From Ignavibacteriales bacterium (GTDB lineage Bacteria; Bacteroidota; Ignavibacteria; Ignavibacteriales; Melioribacteraceae): DNA of 64,000 nucleotides. The position numbers and the translations under genes were made by a program. The notes under the pieces were generated by a model that did not search any database, was not told the origin of the DNA, and was given only the letters and a program-made list of their open reading frames with translations. Numbering within the stretch: the stretch's first letter is position 1; each line of letters starts with the position of its first letter. Of this stretch, positions 27,142 through 36,100 are shown piece by piece. The stretch spans positions 186,001-250,000 of the forward strand of contig JAPLFG010000001.1 in assembly GCA_026390795.1 (NCBI GenBank), read 5' to 3'.

Positions 27142-27634
27142 ATTTATTGTTACGATTAATAATCGTAAACATTTAGTAAAGATTCTCGGCGATGGCAAAG
27201 TTCAGGTTGGCAATCGGGAAGTGAAAACGGATCTTTCTCAAATATCAAACAATTCTTATGTAATTAGAATAGATAATAGTGTTTTTGAAATTACTTCAAA
27301 TAAATTAAACAGCGACAGATTCGGAATCGTTATTGATGCTTGTTATTTCGATACTGTAGTTAGGACACAACTTCAAGAGACTGCCAATGATCTTCAGAAA
27401 AAACAGAGCAAATTAAAACATCATTCGGATGTTAAGGCGCCTATGCCGGGACTCATATTGAAATTTAAAAAGAAAGTTGGAGAAGAAATAAGAATAGGGG
27501 AGTCGATATTGATCCTGGAAGCAATGAAAATGGAGAATGAATTACGCTCTCCCGCGAGCGGGATCTTGAAACAAATATTCTTTAATGAAGGACAGTCTGT
27601 TGAGAAGGATTCAATTATCCTGACAATTGAATAA
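27134..27634 (+). CDS. Biotin carboxyl carrier protein
   Basis: A 166-residue carrier with an N-terminal beta-rich domain (about 1-85) and a C-terminal biotinyl domain (about 95-166). The biotinylated lysine is Lys132 in EAMKMEN; the domain opens with VKAPMPGLI and closes with GQSVEKDSIILTIE. The N-terminal half resembles the BT/linker domain of acyl-CoA carboxylase alpha chains rather than E. coli AccB. The ATG at 27134 overlaps the biotin carboxylase stop by 8 bases, consistent with coupled translation in fixed ratio. A frame open further upstream (from 26966) lies inside the carboxylase gene and is a shadow. Confidence 0.9.
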   Translation: MNEFIVTINNRKHLVKILGDGKVQVGNREVKTDLSQISNNSYVIRIDNSVFEITSNKLNSDRFGIVIDACYFDTVVRTQLQETANDLQKKQSKLKHHSDVKAPMPGLILKFKKKVGEEIRIGESILILEAMKMENELRSPASGILKQIFFNEGQSVEKDSIILTIE

Positions 27635-27644
27635 GAAATCTTAT

Positions 27645-27674
27645 TTGCTTTTCAAATACAATTACTTATATTTT
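27645..27674 (+). promoter_or_regulatory. Promoter for the FadL-type porin gene
   Basis: TTG at 27645-27647, a 19-base spacer, and TATATTTT at 27667-27674 fit the FCB-type TTG-N19-TAnnTTTG promoter with one mismatch. It lies 32 bases before the GTG start, in the gap after the biotin carrier gene, so the porin is probably transcribed on its own. Confidence 0.5.
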
Positions 27675-27705
27675 CGCCGAAATTTCAAAAACAAGAGGAG
27701 GTTGT

Positions 27706-28983
27706 GTGAAGAAATTATTTACCCTTATTATCATCTGTGGGTTATTTGCTAATAGTGTTTACGGAAGCGGTTTCCAGCTGAATGAACACGGTGCCCGCGC
27801 TATGGCTATGGCTGGTGCATTTACAGGTTTAGCAAACGATCCATCGGCAATTTATTTTAATCCGGCTGGTATAACTCAATTAAAAGGAACACAATTTTTA
27901 GCCGGTGCAACATTAATTCTCCCTATTTCATCTTATACAGCCCCAAAACCACAAAATACGCTGACAGATATGAACGGTCAGGTCTTCAATCCAATTAATT
28001 TTTATATAACACAGCAGATTGGAGATAAATTAGCTATCGGACTGGGAATTAACAATCAATACGGTCTTGGTACAAAATGGGATCAGAATTGGGTTGGTCG
28101 CAGTTTGGCTGTTGAAACAAAAGTTGAAACTTACTTTTTTACACCTGTTATAGCTTACAAATTATTTGAAAATTTATCAGTAAGCGCCGGACCTGCAATT
28201 GCAGTTGGAAATGTGACAATTTCAAAGAAGAGCGTAAATGCTGTTAATCCACTTGGTCCAGAATTTTTAACACTTATGGAAGGAACATCTGATGTTGCAA
28301 TCGGTTTTACAGCTGGTATTCTGTATAAGGCATCAGATAAATTGCAATTTGGTTTAACTTACAGAAGTGAAATGACATTTGATTTTTCCGGAACAGCAAC
28401 AAGCACACCGGCTAGCTTCACCTTTGTACATCCTATTCTAAAAGTACCGGTTACTGTTCCGTGGCCGAATGGCGACATCACCGCATCACTAACCACACCA
28501 CAAAATCTTACTTTCGGTCTTGCATATATGGCTAGCGATAATTTCACAACAACATTTGATTTTCAATATGTCGGTTGGTCAAGTTATGATAAACTAGCTG
28601 TTACTTTTGCAAATTATAATCCTGCAAGCCCAACCTTTAGCGGCACATACACAAACTCAGTTGATAGAAATTACGAAAATACTTTTATCGTCCGTTGGGG
28701 TTTCGAATATAAACCAACAGACAGTTTTGCATTAAGAGGCGGATTGCTTTATGATAGAAATCCAATTCCTGACGGATATGTTGACCCAACTTTACCGGAT
28801 GCAAATCGTGTTGGTATTAATCTCGGTTTCGGAGGAAAGTTAACAGATCATTTAGGTCTTGATATTTCCTATATGTATCTAATATTTGCAGATCGAACCA
28901 TTGGAAATTCCAAATTTGGATTTAATGGCACGTACAGTAATTCTGCACACTTATTCGGTCTTGACTTTTCATATAGTCTCTAA
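27706..28983 (+). CDS. Outer-membrane transport protein, OMPP1/FadL/TodX family
   Basis: A 425-residue beta-barrel with a signal peptide (LFTLIIICGLFANSVYGSG). Right after cleavage comes the family hallmark: GFQLNEHGARAMAMAGAF, LANDPSAIYFNPAG, which forms the hatch and N-terminal plug. The rest alternates polar and hydrophobic residues in strands and ends in FGLDFSYSL with a hydrophobic final residue suited to BAM insertion. Family members carry long-chain fatty acids or other hydrophobic compounds across the outer membrane. The start is GTG with a near-perfect Shine-Dalgarno AGAGGAGGT, suggesting strong translation. It is flanked by its own promoter and a strong terminator, so it is monocistronic. 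Confidence 0.9.
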   Translation: MKKLFTLIIICGLFANSVYGSGFQLNEHGARAMAMAGAFTGLANDPSAIYFNPAGITQLKGTQFLAGATLILPISSYTAPKPQNTLTDMNGQVFNPINFYITQQIGDKLAIGLGINNQYGLGTKWDQNWVGRSLAVETKVETYFFTPVIAYKLFENLSVSAGPAIAVGNVTISKKSVNAVNPLGPEFLTLMEGTSDVAIGFTAGILYKASDKLQFGLTYRSEMTFDFSGTATSTPASFTFVHPILKVPVTVPWPNGDITASLTTPQNLTFGLAYMASDNFTTTFDFQYVGWSSYDKLAVTFANYNPASPTFSGTYTNSVDRNYENTFIVRWGFEYKPTDSFALRGGLLYDRNPIPDGYVDPTLPDANRVGINLGFGGKLTDHLGLDISYMYLIFADRTIGNSKFGFNGTYSNSAHLFGLDFSYSL

Positions 28984-28994
28984 GAATATTCAAA

Positions 28995-29031
28995 ACAAAG
29001 GGATGGTTTATTCCATCCCTTTGTAATTTTT
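28995..29031 (+). terminator. Rho-independent terminator after the FadL-type porin
   Basis: A perfect 12-base-pair stem (ACAAAGGGATGG at 28995-29006 pairing with 29013-29024) with a 6-base loop, followed by AATTTTT. It lies 11 bases after the porin stop codon. It is the clearest intergenic terminator in the window. Confidence 0.88.
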
Positions 29032-29045
29032 AAATGTGTAGGCGT

Positions 29046-29513
29046 ATGAGACAAACTAATTATTTTTTGATGTTCATTTCTGCCATTCTTTTTGCCTGCT
29101 CTGCTTCTCAAGAAACTACTCAGCAGCAGAAAAAAGATCCGGAAGTTTATCTATTCGATGATGTAACTAAAAAAGATACAACAAAAGTAGAAACCCCAAA
29201 GCAGCAATTACCGAAAAATGTAGATTCTAGCAAAGTAGAGAATAAAGTAAATGTAAAAAACGAACCTGTCACATCAGTCAAAAAATTTTATGTTCAGGTA
29301 GGTGTTTTCTCTTCTCAAGATCGTGCACAATCATTTGTACAAGAAAATCAAGCTAAGATTGATTACGTAATGAGTATAACATTGCGCGACAGTGATAAAC
29401 GCTTCGTGGTTCGTTTGCAGCCGTTTGCCACTCATGAAGAAGCGGAAAAAGTTAAAAATAATATTTGGCAAATTCCTTCATTCAAAGATGCTTTCGTTAT
29501 AACTCTTGAATAG
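29046..29513 (+). CDS. SPOR-domain lipoprotein
   Basis: A 155-residue lipoprotein: signal YFLMFISAILFAC with lipobox LFAC, then a low-complexity, Gln/Lys/Pro-rich linker (about 22-80) and a C-terminal SPOR domain (about 82-155, KFYVQVGVFSSQDRAQSF, RFVVRLQPFATHEEAEKV). SPOR domains bind denuded septal peptidoglycan, so the protein probably acts at division sites or in peptidoglycan-associated envelope assembly. I chose the ATG at 29046, which gives a compact signal peptide; an in-frame ATG at 29034 would start just after the terminator U-run. Stands alone, with a 171-base gap before ssb in which I see no other feature. Confidence 0.82.
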   Translation: MRQTNYFLMFISAILFACSASQETTQQQKKDPEVYLFDDVTKKDTTKVETPKQQLPKNVDSSKVENKVNVKNEPVTSVKKFYVQVGVFSSQDRAQSFVQENQAKIDYVMSITLRDSDKRFVVRLQPFATHEEAEKVKNNIWQIPSFKDAFVITLE

Positions 29514-29684
29514 GATACTATTCAGCAAGTAAAATTTGTGTTGAAAATTGGTATAGATGAACGTATCGACTTTCTGAATTAGAATCTGGTATATTATCCC
29601 GCATCGTTATTCGGTATTTGTAATTTCAACTAATAATGATAAATTTAGAGCAAGAAACATTTCTAACAAATAAAGGTGAATAAT

Positions 29685-30122
29685 TTGGCATTCTCATTAA
29701 ACAAAGTGATGCTGATAGGTAATCTTGGAAATGATGCAGAGACTCGCTTCACTACAAATAATTTGTCTGTCACATCTTTCTCAATTGCCACATCGAATAG
29801 CTATAAAGGTAAAGACGGCAATTGGGTAAACGAAACTACTTGGCACAACGTTGTTTCTTTCAACATACCCGATTTCTACAAAGAATCTCTTAAAAAAGGT
29901 AAAAAGTTTTACGTTGAAGGTCGTATTCAAAAAAGAGATTACACTGATAAAGAAGGGGTCAAACGGTACATAACGGAAATTATATCGGAAAAACTTATTC
30001 CGTTGGAAGGTAGAGAAGGCGGAGGTGTGGAATATAACAGCACTGAAAGAACCGGCAGTTTTGCAGCTCAAAGTGATCCGGATGCTTCTACAACCGGACC
30101 AGATGACGATCTTCCATTTTAA
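29685..30122 (+). CDS. ssb: Single-stranded DNA-binding protein
   Basis: A 145-residue OB-fold protein that coats single-stranded DNA. Marks: AFSLNKVMLIGNLGNDAETR at the N-terminus, SIATSNSYKGKDG, ETTWHNVVSF, KGKKFYVEGRIQKRDYTD, and the acidic C-terminal tip DDDLPF that docks partner proteins. The start is decided by the Shine-Dalgarno AAAGGTGA 5-10 bases before the TTG at 29685; the GTG at 29676 lies within that Shine-Dalgarno and would give an atypical N-terminus. The linker is short for an SSB. It stands 35 bases before the CorC-type gene. Confidence 0.94.
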   Translation: MAFSLNKVMLIGNLGNDAETRFTTNNLSVTSFSIATSNSYKGKDGNWVNETTWHNVVSFNIPDFYKESLKKGKKFYVEGRIQKRDYTDKEGVKRYITEIISEKLIPLEGREGGGVEYNSTERTGSFAAQSDPDASTTGPDDDLPF

Positions 30123-30156
30123 TATGAATGTTGAACTGTGTAGGATAAAATATTAG

Positions 30157-31437
30157 TTGGACTATAGTTTATATTCTAAAATTCTGCTTTTACTAATCTG
30201 CTTTTTATTCTCTGCTTTTTTTTCCGGATCAGAAGTTGCTCTTTTTTCTTTTAATAAAAAGAAAATTAGAGAATTTAAAAAGGAGCATAGAATAATCGGC
30301 GGGTATATTCAACTGCTTTTAGATCATCCCAAAAGACTGCTCGTTACAATACTTCTTGGGAATACAATTGTAAACGTTGCGGCATCTATAATTTCAGTTG
30401 TAATTGCTTTAGAGATTGCAAGTACATTTAAAATTTCCGTCGGGATTGCTCTATTTGTTCAAATAACATTACTGACAATATTAATTTTATTGTTAGGTGA
30501 AACTACTCCTAAACTATGGGCACAAAAATATCCTCTTCAATTTGCAAAGTTGGTTGCTATTCCTCTCTATTGGATCAGCATAATATTCTATCCAGTTTCA
30601 AAGATATTGACCGATCTTTTAGTTTTCGTAACATCACGTTTTAATTTTGATAAATCTAAATCTGTTCTTCAAGGAACAGAAATAACCGATCTTGCCGATT
30701 TAAGTATTGAGAAAGGAACCATCGAAGAGGGAGAACACGAACTTATCCATGGAATAGTTTCTTTCAAAACGGTTACAGCACGTGAAATAATGACTCCGAG
30801 AGTTGATATCACTGCTATATCTATAGATGAAAGCTTTGATGAATTAATGAAAATTATAAATGAATCTGGACACAGCAGAATTCCATTGTATGAAAATAGT
30901 TTGGATAAAATAAGCGGTATCATCTACGCAAAAGATATACTGCCTTTTTTAAAGAATCCCGAATCAAGAAAAACACTATCTTTCAGAAACATTGCAAGGG
31001 AAGCTCTATTTGTTCCGGAAACAAAATTGATTAACGAACTGCTTCATGAATTTCAAGAAAAGAATATGCATTTGGGAATTGTTGTTGATGAATACGGAGG
31101 TACTTCCGGACTAATATCTCTTGAAGATATTCTGGAAGAAGTAGTAGGCGAAATACGTGATGAGTACGACAAAGAAGAAAATGAAATTTCTAAATTGAGC
31201 GATACCAGTTATATGATTTTAGGAAAAGTTTCGATTGATGAACTTAATGATTTGCTGGGTAAAGATTATTCATCTGAGAATGACGACTACGATACTATTG
31301 GCGGATTTATATTTAACCATGCGGGAAGTATTCCCAAGCAAGGTTTTCATTTCATTCACAATAACTATAAATTTACTGTAACGGAAGTTGTAAACAACCG
31401 AATCAATAAAGTACTTGTTGAAAAAATCACATACTAA
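30157..31437 (+). CDS. CNNM/CorC-type membrane protein (DUF21-CBS-CBS-CorC_HlyC)
   Basis: A 426-residue inner-membrane protein. Four hydrophobic segments form the DUF21 domain (about 1-185), opening with FSAFFSGSEVALFSF and including LLGNTIVNVAAS and LLLGETTPKLWA. Two CBS domains follow (about 205-330; VTAREIMTPRVDITAI, VVDEYGGTSGLISLEDILEEVVGEI) and a C-terminal CorC_HlyC domain with DYDTIGGFIF. The family is tied to magnesium or cobalt efflux and ATP sensing through CBS domains; older databases call it a hemolysin, which is misleading. It begins with TTG. It appears to head the group that runs through the MCE protein, ggt and acpS. Confidence 0.88.
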   Translation: MDYSLYSKILLLLICFLFSAFFSGSEVALFSFNKKKIREFKKEHRIIGGYIQLLLDHPKRLLVTILLGNTIVNVAASIISVVIALEIASTFKISVGIALFVQITLLTILILLLGETTPKLWAQKYPLQFAKLVAIPLYWISIIFYPVSKILTDLLVFVTSRFNFDKSKSVLQGTEITDLADLSIEKGTIEEGEHELIHGIVSFKTVTAREIMTPRVDITAISIDESFDELMKIINESGHSRIPLYENSLDKISGIIYAKDILPFLKNPESRKTLSFRNIAREALFVPETKLINELLHEFQEKNMHLGIVVDEYGGTSGLISLEDILEEVVGEIRDEYDKEENEISKLSDTSYMILGKVSIDELNDLLGKDYSSENDDYDTIGGFIFNHAGSIPKQGFHFIHNNYKFTVTEVVNNRINKVLVEKITY

Positions 31438-31446
31438 TTATTGCTA

Positions 31447-31824
31447 ATGAAAAAAGGATGCTTCATAACATCGGTGGTCTTGTTTACATTATTTGTGATG
31501 GTTGTTGTTTATTTTGTTAAGTATAAAAAAGATTTCTTGAAAGAATTCTCGAAAAACAAAGTAATTAATATGGCAAGAGATGAATTTGATAAGAAACTTA
31601 CGGATGTTAAGGCATCAGTTTATAAGGATTCGCTGCAAATTGAGATTCATAAATTCTTTAAGCAAAATGAACATATTCCTTTTGATTCAGCAATGGAAAG
31701 AGTCCAAAGTGTTATGAGTGAAGCACAGCATATTTTCCGCTATAAAAAAATAGACTCTCTCGATTTCAACAATTTCAAAAACTATTTGACGCGATATGAA
31801 AGATCAGAGAAAAACAGAAATTAA
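31447..31824 (+). CDS. Small membrane-anchored protein of unknown function
   Basis: A 125-residue protein that I do not recognise. One N-terminal hydrophobic segment (about residues 5-22, CFITSVVLFTLFVMVVVYFV) is followed by a highly charged, probably helical region without cysteines or catalytic-looking motifs, so it is likely a single-pass inner-membrane protein with its bulk on one side. The ATG at 31447 is preferred over a TTG at 31441. It begins 9 bases after the CorC-type gene and its last 29 bases overlap the MCE protein gene, so it is very likely expressed with them; that position suggests an accessory role in lipid or envelope transport, but this is only context. Confidence 0.6.
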   Translation: MKKGCFITSVVLFTLFVMVVVYFVKYKKDFLKEFSKNKVINMARDEFDKKLTDVKASVYKDSLQIEIHKFFKQNEHIPFDSAMERVQSVMSEAQHIFRYKKIDSLDFNNFKNYLTRYERSEKNRN

Positions 31825-32704
31825 AGTTGGTATTACCGTATTCTTCGGATTGCTCATATTCCTTTGGGTTCTAGGATGGGCAAAAAATTGGACCATCAAT
31901 GCACAAAGGAAAGAAGTGAATGTTGAATTCCCTTCGGTCGCGGGACTTGAAGTTGGTGATCCGGTCACTATTAACGGTGTTAGGAAAGGTTACGTTGACG
32001 AGATTACTATCAAAAGTAATAAAGTTAACACATTGTTAAATTTACCTCTTGATGTTATCTTAAAAGAAGATGCTAAATTTTCTGTAATGATGTTGGATCT
32101 TATGGGTGGTAAAAAAGTTGAGATTAATCCCGGGGTTTCCGAAACTGATATGAATCTTAATAAATTGCAGCAAGGAGTTTTTGATGGTGATATTGCATCT
32201 GCTATGGCAATGCTGGGAACAGTTCAGAATGATCTCGTAGATGTAATTAAGGAAGTCAAAATATCACTTACGGCACTTAACAAAACGTTATTAGATAAAG
32301 AGTTTAATTCGGATTTGAAAACTTCGGTATCTAATCTCGTCACTCTTACGGAGAATCTTAACAAATTAGTTCTCAATAATAAAGAGGAAATAAATCAACT
32401 TTTGAAATCGGGAACTGAATTAACAAAAAATGCGAATGACTTTTTAAAAACTAACCGCGATTCAATCTCGCTAACAATATCCTCAATCAACAGTGTATTA
32501 ATGGTTTCTAAAAATCTCTTAGTAAAAGTAAATGATTTTATGGATAAGACAGATAAGAACCAGAATAATCTTGGCAAAATGTTGAATGATCCGGATTTGA
32601 TGAACGATCTAAAAACAACAATACAACAAGCCAGAGAACTTATAAAAGTACTTATGGAACAGTTGAAATCAAAAGGTGTAGAAGTAAATGCTCACATCTT
32701 CTAA
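31796..32704 (+). CDS. MlaD/MCE domain protein
   Basis: A 302-residue single-pass membrane protein: N-terminal cytoplasmic tip, one membrane helix (about 12-28, ITVFFGLLIFLWVLGWAK), then an MCE domain (about 35-115; VNVEFPSVAGLEVGDPVTI, GVRKGYVDEI). The C-terminal 150 residues are predicted helical and coiled-coil-like, with repeated Leu-Asn-Lys patterns, which may form the tunnel seen in MCE assemblies. MCE proteins carry lipids between inner and outer membrane. The matching permease (MlaE) and ATPase (MlaF) are not in the window. The gene overlaps both the unknown membrane protein (29 bases) and ggt (17 bases). Confidence 0.88.
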   Translation: MKDQRKTEIKVGITVFFGLLIFLWVLGWAKNWTINAQRKEVNVEFPSVAGLEVGDPVTINGVRKGYVDEITIKSNKVNTLLNLPLDVILKEDAKFSVMMLDLMGGKKVEINPGVSETDMNLNKLQQGVFDGDIASAMAMLGTVQNDLVDVIKEVKISLTALNKTLLDKEFNSDLKTSVSNLVTLTENLNKLVLNNKEEINQLLKSGTELTKNANDFLKTNRDSISLTISSINSVLMVSKNLLVKVNDFMDKTDKNQNNLGKMLNDPDLMNDLKTTIQQARELIKVLMEQLKSKGVEVNAHIF

Positions 32705-34385
32705 ATTCATGCTGGTTTTGTTTTTTATCCTTTCACTTTTCTCCACAACTTATTCTTTTAAAGTAATTGCCGCACATTCAAAACATGGGATGGTTGTAAC
32801 CGCAAATGATATTGCGACCGATATAGGCGTTTCAATTCTAAAGAAGGGTGGCAATGCGGTTGACGCTTCAGTTGCAGTCGGATTTGCACTGGCAGTAACA
32901 TTTCCAAGCGCAGGAAATATTGGCGGCGGCGGATTTATGGTTATTCATCTTTCAAATGGTAAGAATACAACAATCGATTTTAGAGAAGTTGCCCCTCTTG
33001 CAGCATATGAAAAAATGTACCTAGATAGCATTGGAAATTTTATTCCAGAACTTAGCCAAACCGGGTGGAGTTCAACCGGTGTTCCGGGGACAGTCGCGGG
33101 ATTAATTTACGCTCTTCAGAAATACGGTACAATGAATATTAAAGAAGTTATTCAGCCCGCGATTGATCTTGCAGAAAAAGGATTTGTCCTTAATGCAGAT
33201 ATGGCTGAATCAATTAATTTTTATTATGAAGATTTTTTGAAAATAGAAACTTCAAAAAAAATATTTACTAAGAACGGAATAAAGTATGTGGAAGGTGACA
33301 CTCTGATTCAAAAAGAATTGGCAAATACTTTGAAATTGATTAGAGATAATGGCGAAGATGCTTTTTACAGAGGCGAAATCGCTGCTAAATTTGTTGCTGA
33401 ATCGAAGAAGAATAATGGTTTATTTTCATTAAAAGATTTGGAAGACTACAAAGTTATTGAACGCTTTCCGGTAGAGGGATTTTATCGCGGATATAAAATT
33501 ATTTCGATGCCTCCGCCATCTTCAGGCGGAATATGTTTGATCGAAGCGTTAAATGTTCTGGAAAATTTTTCTTTCAATAAGGAAAGTTGGAATAGTGCAA
33601 AATATATTCACACACTTGCAGAGGTTATGAAACATATTTATGCCGACCGTTCTGAACATATGGGCGATCCGGATTTTTATGATGTGCCAACAAATTATCT
33701 GACCTCTAAACAATATGCAGCTGAATTAAAAGACGAAATAGGAAATTACGCAGTTCCATCAAATAAAATCTCAGCCGCAAAAATTCCTCAGCATCGAGAA
33801 AAAGAAGAAACTACTCACTACTCAGTTGCAGATGAATTTGGGAATGCGGTTAGTACAACATATACGCTAAACGGCGGCTTTGGGAATAAATTTGTTGTAG
33901 ATGGTCTTGGTTTTTTGTTGAACAATGAGATGGATGATTTTAGCGCCAAACCGGGAGCGCCAAATCAATATGGTTTGATTGGAAGTAAAGCTAACTCGAT
34001 TCAGCCTAAGAAAAGAATGTTGAGTTCAATGACGCCGACAATAATTCTGCAAGATGATAAACCGTTTATGGTTATCGGTACACCGGGCGGTTCAACAATT
34101 ATTACCGCGGTGCTTCAAACAGTTATGAATGTAATTAACTTCAATATGAGCATTTATGATGCAATTGCCGCTCCGAAGATTCACCATCAATGGTTTCCAG
34201 ATCAAATTGATTTTGAGAAGCCGGCTTTATCTGATGAAACTTACAAGGATCTTGTCTCTCTGGGATATAAATTGAATGAAGTAAAATCTTTGGGACGTTT
34301 GGAAGGAATTATAATCGATTCAAGTACTAAAACATTTTATGGTGCATCAGATCCACGTGGATTTGGGAAAGCAGCTGGATGGTAA
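32688..34385 (+). CDS. ggt: Gamma-glutamyltransferase
   Basis: A 565-residue proenzyme, exported through the signal peptide FMLVLFFILSLFSTTYS. It cleaves and transfers gamma-glutamyl groups of glutathione-like compounds in the periplasm. Autoprocessing should occur before Thr375 in TTHYSVADEFGNAV, giving large and small subunits. Other marks: KKGGNAVDASVAVGFALAV, NIGGGGFMVIH, FREVAP, MPPPSSGG and the oxyanion/Gly-Gly stretch LSSMTPTI, GTPGGSTIITAVLQ. All are intact. Length and order are normal. It overlaps the MCE gene by 17 bases and stops 1 base before acpS. Confidence 0.94.
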   Translation: MLTSSKFMLVLFFILSLFSTTYSFKVIAAHSKHGMVVTANDIATDIGVSILKKGGNAVDASVAVGFALAVTFPSAGNIGGGGFMVIHLSNGKNTTIDFREVAPLAAYEKMYLDSIGNFIPELSQTGWSSTGVPGTVAGLIYALQKYGTMNIKEVIQPAIDLAEKGFVLNADMAESINFYYEDFLKIETSKKIFTKNGIKYVEGDTLIQKELANTLKLIRDNGEDAFYRGEIAAKFVAESKKNNGLFSLKDLEDYKVIERFPVEGFYRGYKIISMPPPSSGGICLIEALNVLENFSFNKESWNSAKYIHTLAEVMKHIYADRSEHMGDPDFYDVPTNYLTSKQYAAELKDEIGNYAVPSNKISAAKIPQHREKEETTHYSVADEFGNAVSTTYTLNGGFGNKFVVDGLGFLLNNEMDDFSAKPGAPNQYGLIGSKANSIQPKKRMLSSMTPTIILQDDKPFMVIGTPGGSTIITAVLQTVMNVINFNMSIYDAIAAPKIHHQWFPDQIDFEKPALSDETYKDLVSLGYKLNEVKSLGRLEGIIIDSSTKTFYGASDPRGFGKAAGW

Positions 34386-34386
34386 T

Positions 34387-34773
34387 ATGGTTCTTGGAAT
34401 TGGAATTGATATAATAGAAATTGAGCGCATTCAAAAGAGTATTGATGAGTACGGTGATGCTTTCTTAAAAAAAATATACACTAAAACTGAAATAGATTAT
34501 TCACTTTCCCGACCGAATAAATATCAGCATCTCGCCGCACGCTTCGCTGCCAAAGAAGCTATCTACAAAGCACTTTCGAATGATACAGATACAGTTTACA
34601 GCTGGCAGGATGTAGAGATCTATAACGAAGTAAACGGACTTCCTAAAGTAAAATTTTACGGATCACTTAAGGATTATCTTAATCATGGTAAAGAATTGAA
34701 AATCTCAATGAGCCATTCCGAGAACTATGTTACATGTGTAGCAATTCTTTATTCTACCAAAAATTCAGAATAA
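34387..34773 (+). CDS. acpS: Holo-[acyl-carrier-protein] synthase
   Basis: A 128-residue enzyme that attaches 4'-phosphopantetheine from CoA to apo-ACP. The catalytic Asp lies in LGIGIDIIEIERI and the second metal site in HLAARFAAKEAIYKAL; the C-terminal SMSHSENYV is also typical. The ATG at 34387 starts one base after the ggt stop and gives the standard N-terminus; a longer frame from 34339 is within ggt. An 88-base gap with a promoter-like element follows before mnmA. Confidence 0.94.
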   Translation: MVLGIGIDIIEIERIQKSIDEYGDAFLKKIYTKTEIDYSLSRPNKYQHLAARFAAKEAIYKALSNDTDTVYSWQDVEIYNEVNGLPKVKFYGSLKDYLNHGKELKISMSHSENYVTCVAILYSTKNSE

Positions 34774-34814
34774 GATGCATTTTCTTCTCACATCATCAAA
34801 CTAAACTATTTCTT

Positions 34815-34822
34815 TATATTTG
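34815..34822 (+). promoter_or_regulatory. Candidate -7 element upstream of mnmA
   Basis: TATATTTG is an exact TAnnTTTG match, 40 bases before the GTG start of mnmA. No TTG lies 19-21 bases upstream, so the -33 part is missing or weak. Confidence 0.35.
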
Positions 34823-34861
34823 TTGTTAAGGTTAATAGAAATATTCTCAGAAAGGGAATAA

Positions 34862-35965
34862 GTGAACGAAAAACGAGTTATAGTAGCAATGAGCGGCGGT
34901 GTTGATTCATCTGTTGCTGCAGCGCTTTTACACAAACAAGGTTACGAAGTTATTGGTGTAACTATGAAAACGTGGGGATTCATGGAAGTCGGCGGTGCGC
35001 CGAAACATGAATCCGGATGTTGCTCATTAGACGCAATATTTGATGCAAAGAATGTTGCAACTTCATTCGGTATACCGCATTATACGGTTGACTTCACAAA
35101 AGCATTCGAAGAAGCTGTGATAGATAATTTTGTTGATGAATATGTCAACGGCAGAACTCCTAATCCATGTGTGGTTTGTAATAGAAAAATTAAATGGGAG
35201 GAACTTCTAAAGAAAGCAGATTCGCTTGATGCAAAGTATGTCGCAACCGGTCATTATGCATGTGTGGAGCATAACGTTTCATTGAATCGTTTTTCATTGA
35301 AATATTCTACGGATCAGAGGAAAGATCAGACATATGCACTTTGGGGTTTAACACAGGAAAGTTTGAGCAGGACGCTATTTCCATTGGGTGGCTACACAAA
35401 AGAAGAGGTACGCAGGCTCGCAACTGAATTCGGTTTAAAAACTGCTAACAAACCGGACAGTCAAGAAATTTGTTTTGTTGCGGATGATAATTATGAAAGA
35501 TTTTTGAGAGAAAGAGCACCGGAAGTTGTTGAAAAAATTCAAGGCGGCAATCTTGTCTATCATGGAGAGACGGTCGGAAAGCATCGCGGAATTCCATTTT
35601 ATACAGTAGGTCAAAGAAAAGGACTTGGAGTGACTCTTGGTAAACCAGTCTATGTGAAGAGTATCGATCAAGAGACTAATACGGTTGAAATTGCCGACAA
35701 GGATGAACTGCTTGAAGATGTTTGTGTTGCAAATGAAATCAACTACGTCAGCAAATCCGAATTAAAAAAAGATGAAATTGTTTTTGGAAAGATTAGGTAT
35801 AGTGATAAAGCATCATTGGCAGTAGTTATTGATGCTAACGAAAAAGAAATCAAAATAAAATTTAATGAACCTAAAAATGCAGTTACTCCTGGGCAATCGC
35901 TTGTTTTGTACGATGAACAAGGGTATGTGCTGGCGGGAGGTATAATTCAGAAAAAAACTGATTAG
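34862..35965 (+). CDS. mnmA: tRNA-specific 2-thiouridylase MnmA
   Basis: A 367-residue ATP-dependent enzyme that puts sulfur on U34 of the tRNAs for Lys, Glu and Gln. It has the PP-loop MSGGVDSSVAA, the catalytic cysteine pair in NPCVVCNRKIKWEEL and SQEICFVADD, ATGHYA, and DQTYALWGL. The C-terminal domain starts with GKHRGIPFYTVGQRKGLG. It begins with GTG after the Shine-Dalgarno AAAGGGA. A GCC insert after the PP-loop (ESGCC near residue 55) is common in the family. It stands alone, 127 bases before the remains of the HNH protein frame. Confidence 0.95.
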   Translation: MNEKRVIVAMSGGVDSSVAAALLHKQGYEVIGVTMKTWGFMEVGGAPKHESGCCSLDAIFDAKNVATSFGIPHYTVDFTKAFEEAVIDNFVDEYVNGRTPNPCVVCNRKIKWEELLKKADSLDAKYVATGHYACVEHNVSLNRFSLKYSTDQRKDQTYALWGLTQESLSRTLFPLGGYTKEEVRRLATEFGLKTANKPDSQEICFVADDNYERFLRERAPEVVEKIQGGNLVYHGETVGKHRGIPFYTVGQRKGLGVTLGKPVYVKSIDQETNTVEIADKDELLEDVCVANEINYVSKSELKKDEIVFGKIRYSDKASLAVVIDANEKEIKIKFNEPKNAVTPGQSLVLYDEQGYVLAGGIIQKKTD

Positions 35966-36100
35966 GCTTTCATTATTCTAATCTAATTACGATATTTGCA
36001 ATGTTTAAGGAAGGGTAATTATCAAAAATCCGGCTTTAAATAGAAATTATAAAACTTACGGAGGTAAGTCTTCGAAAGAAAACTTGGAACAAATGGATCA

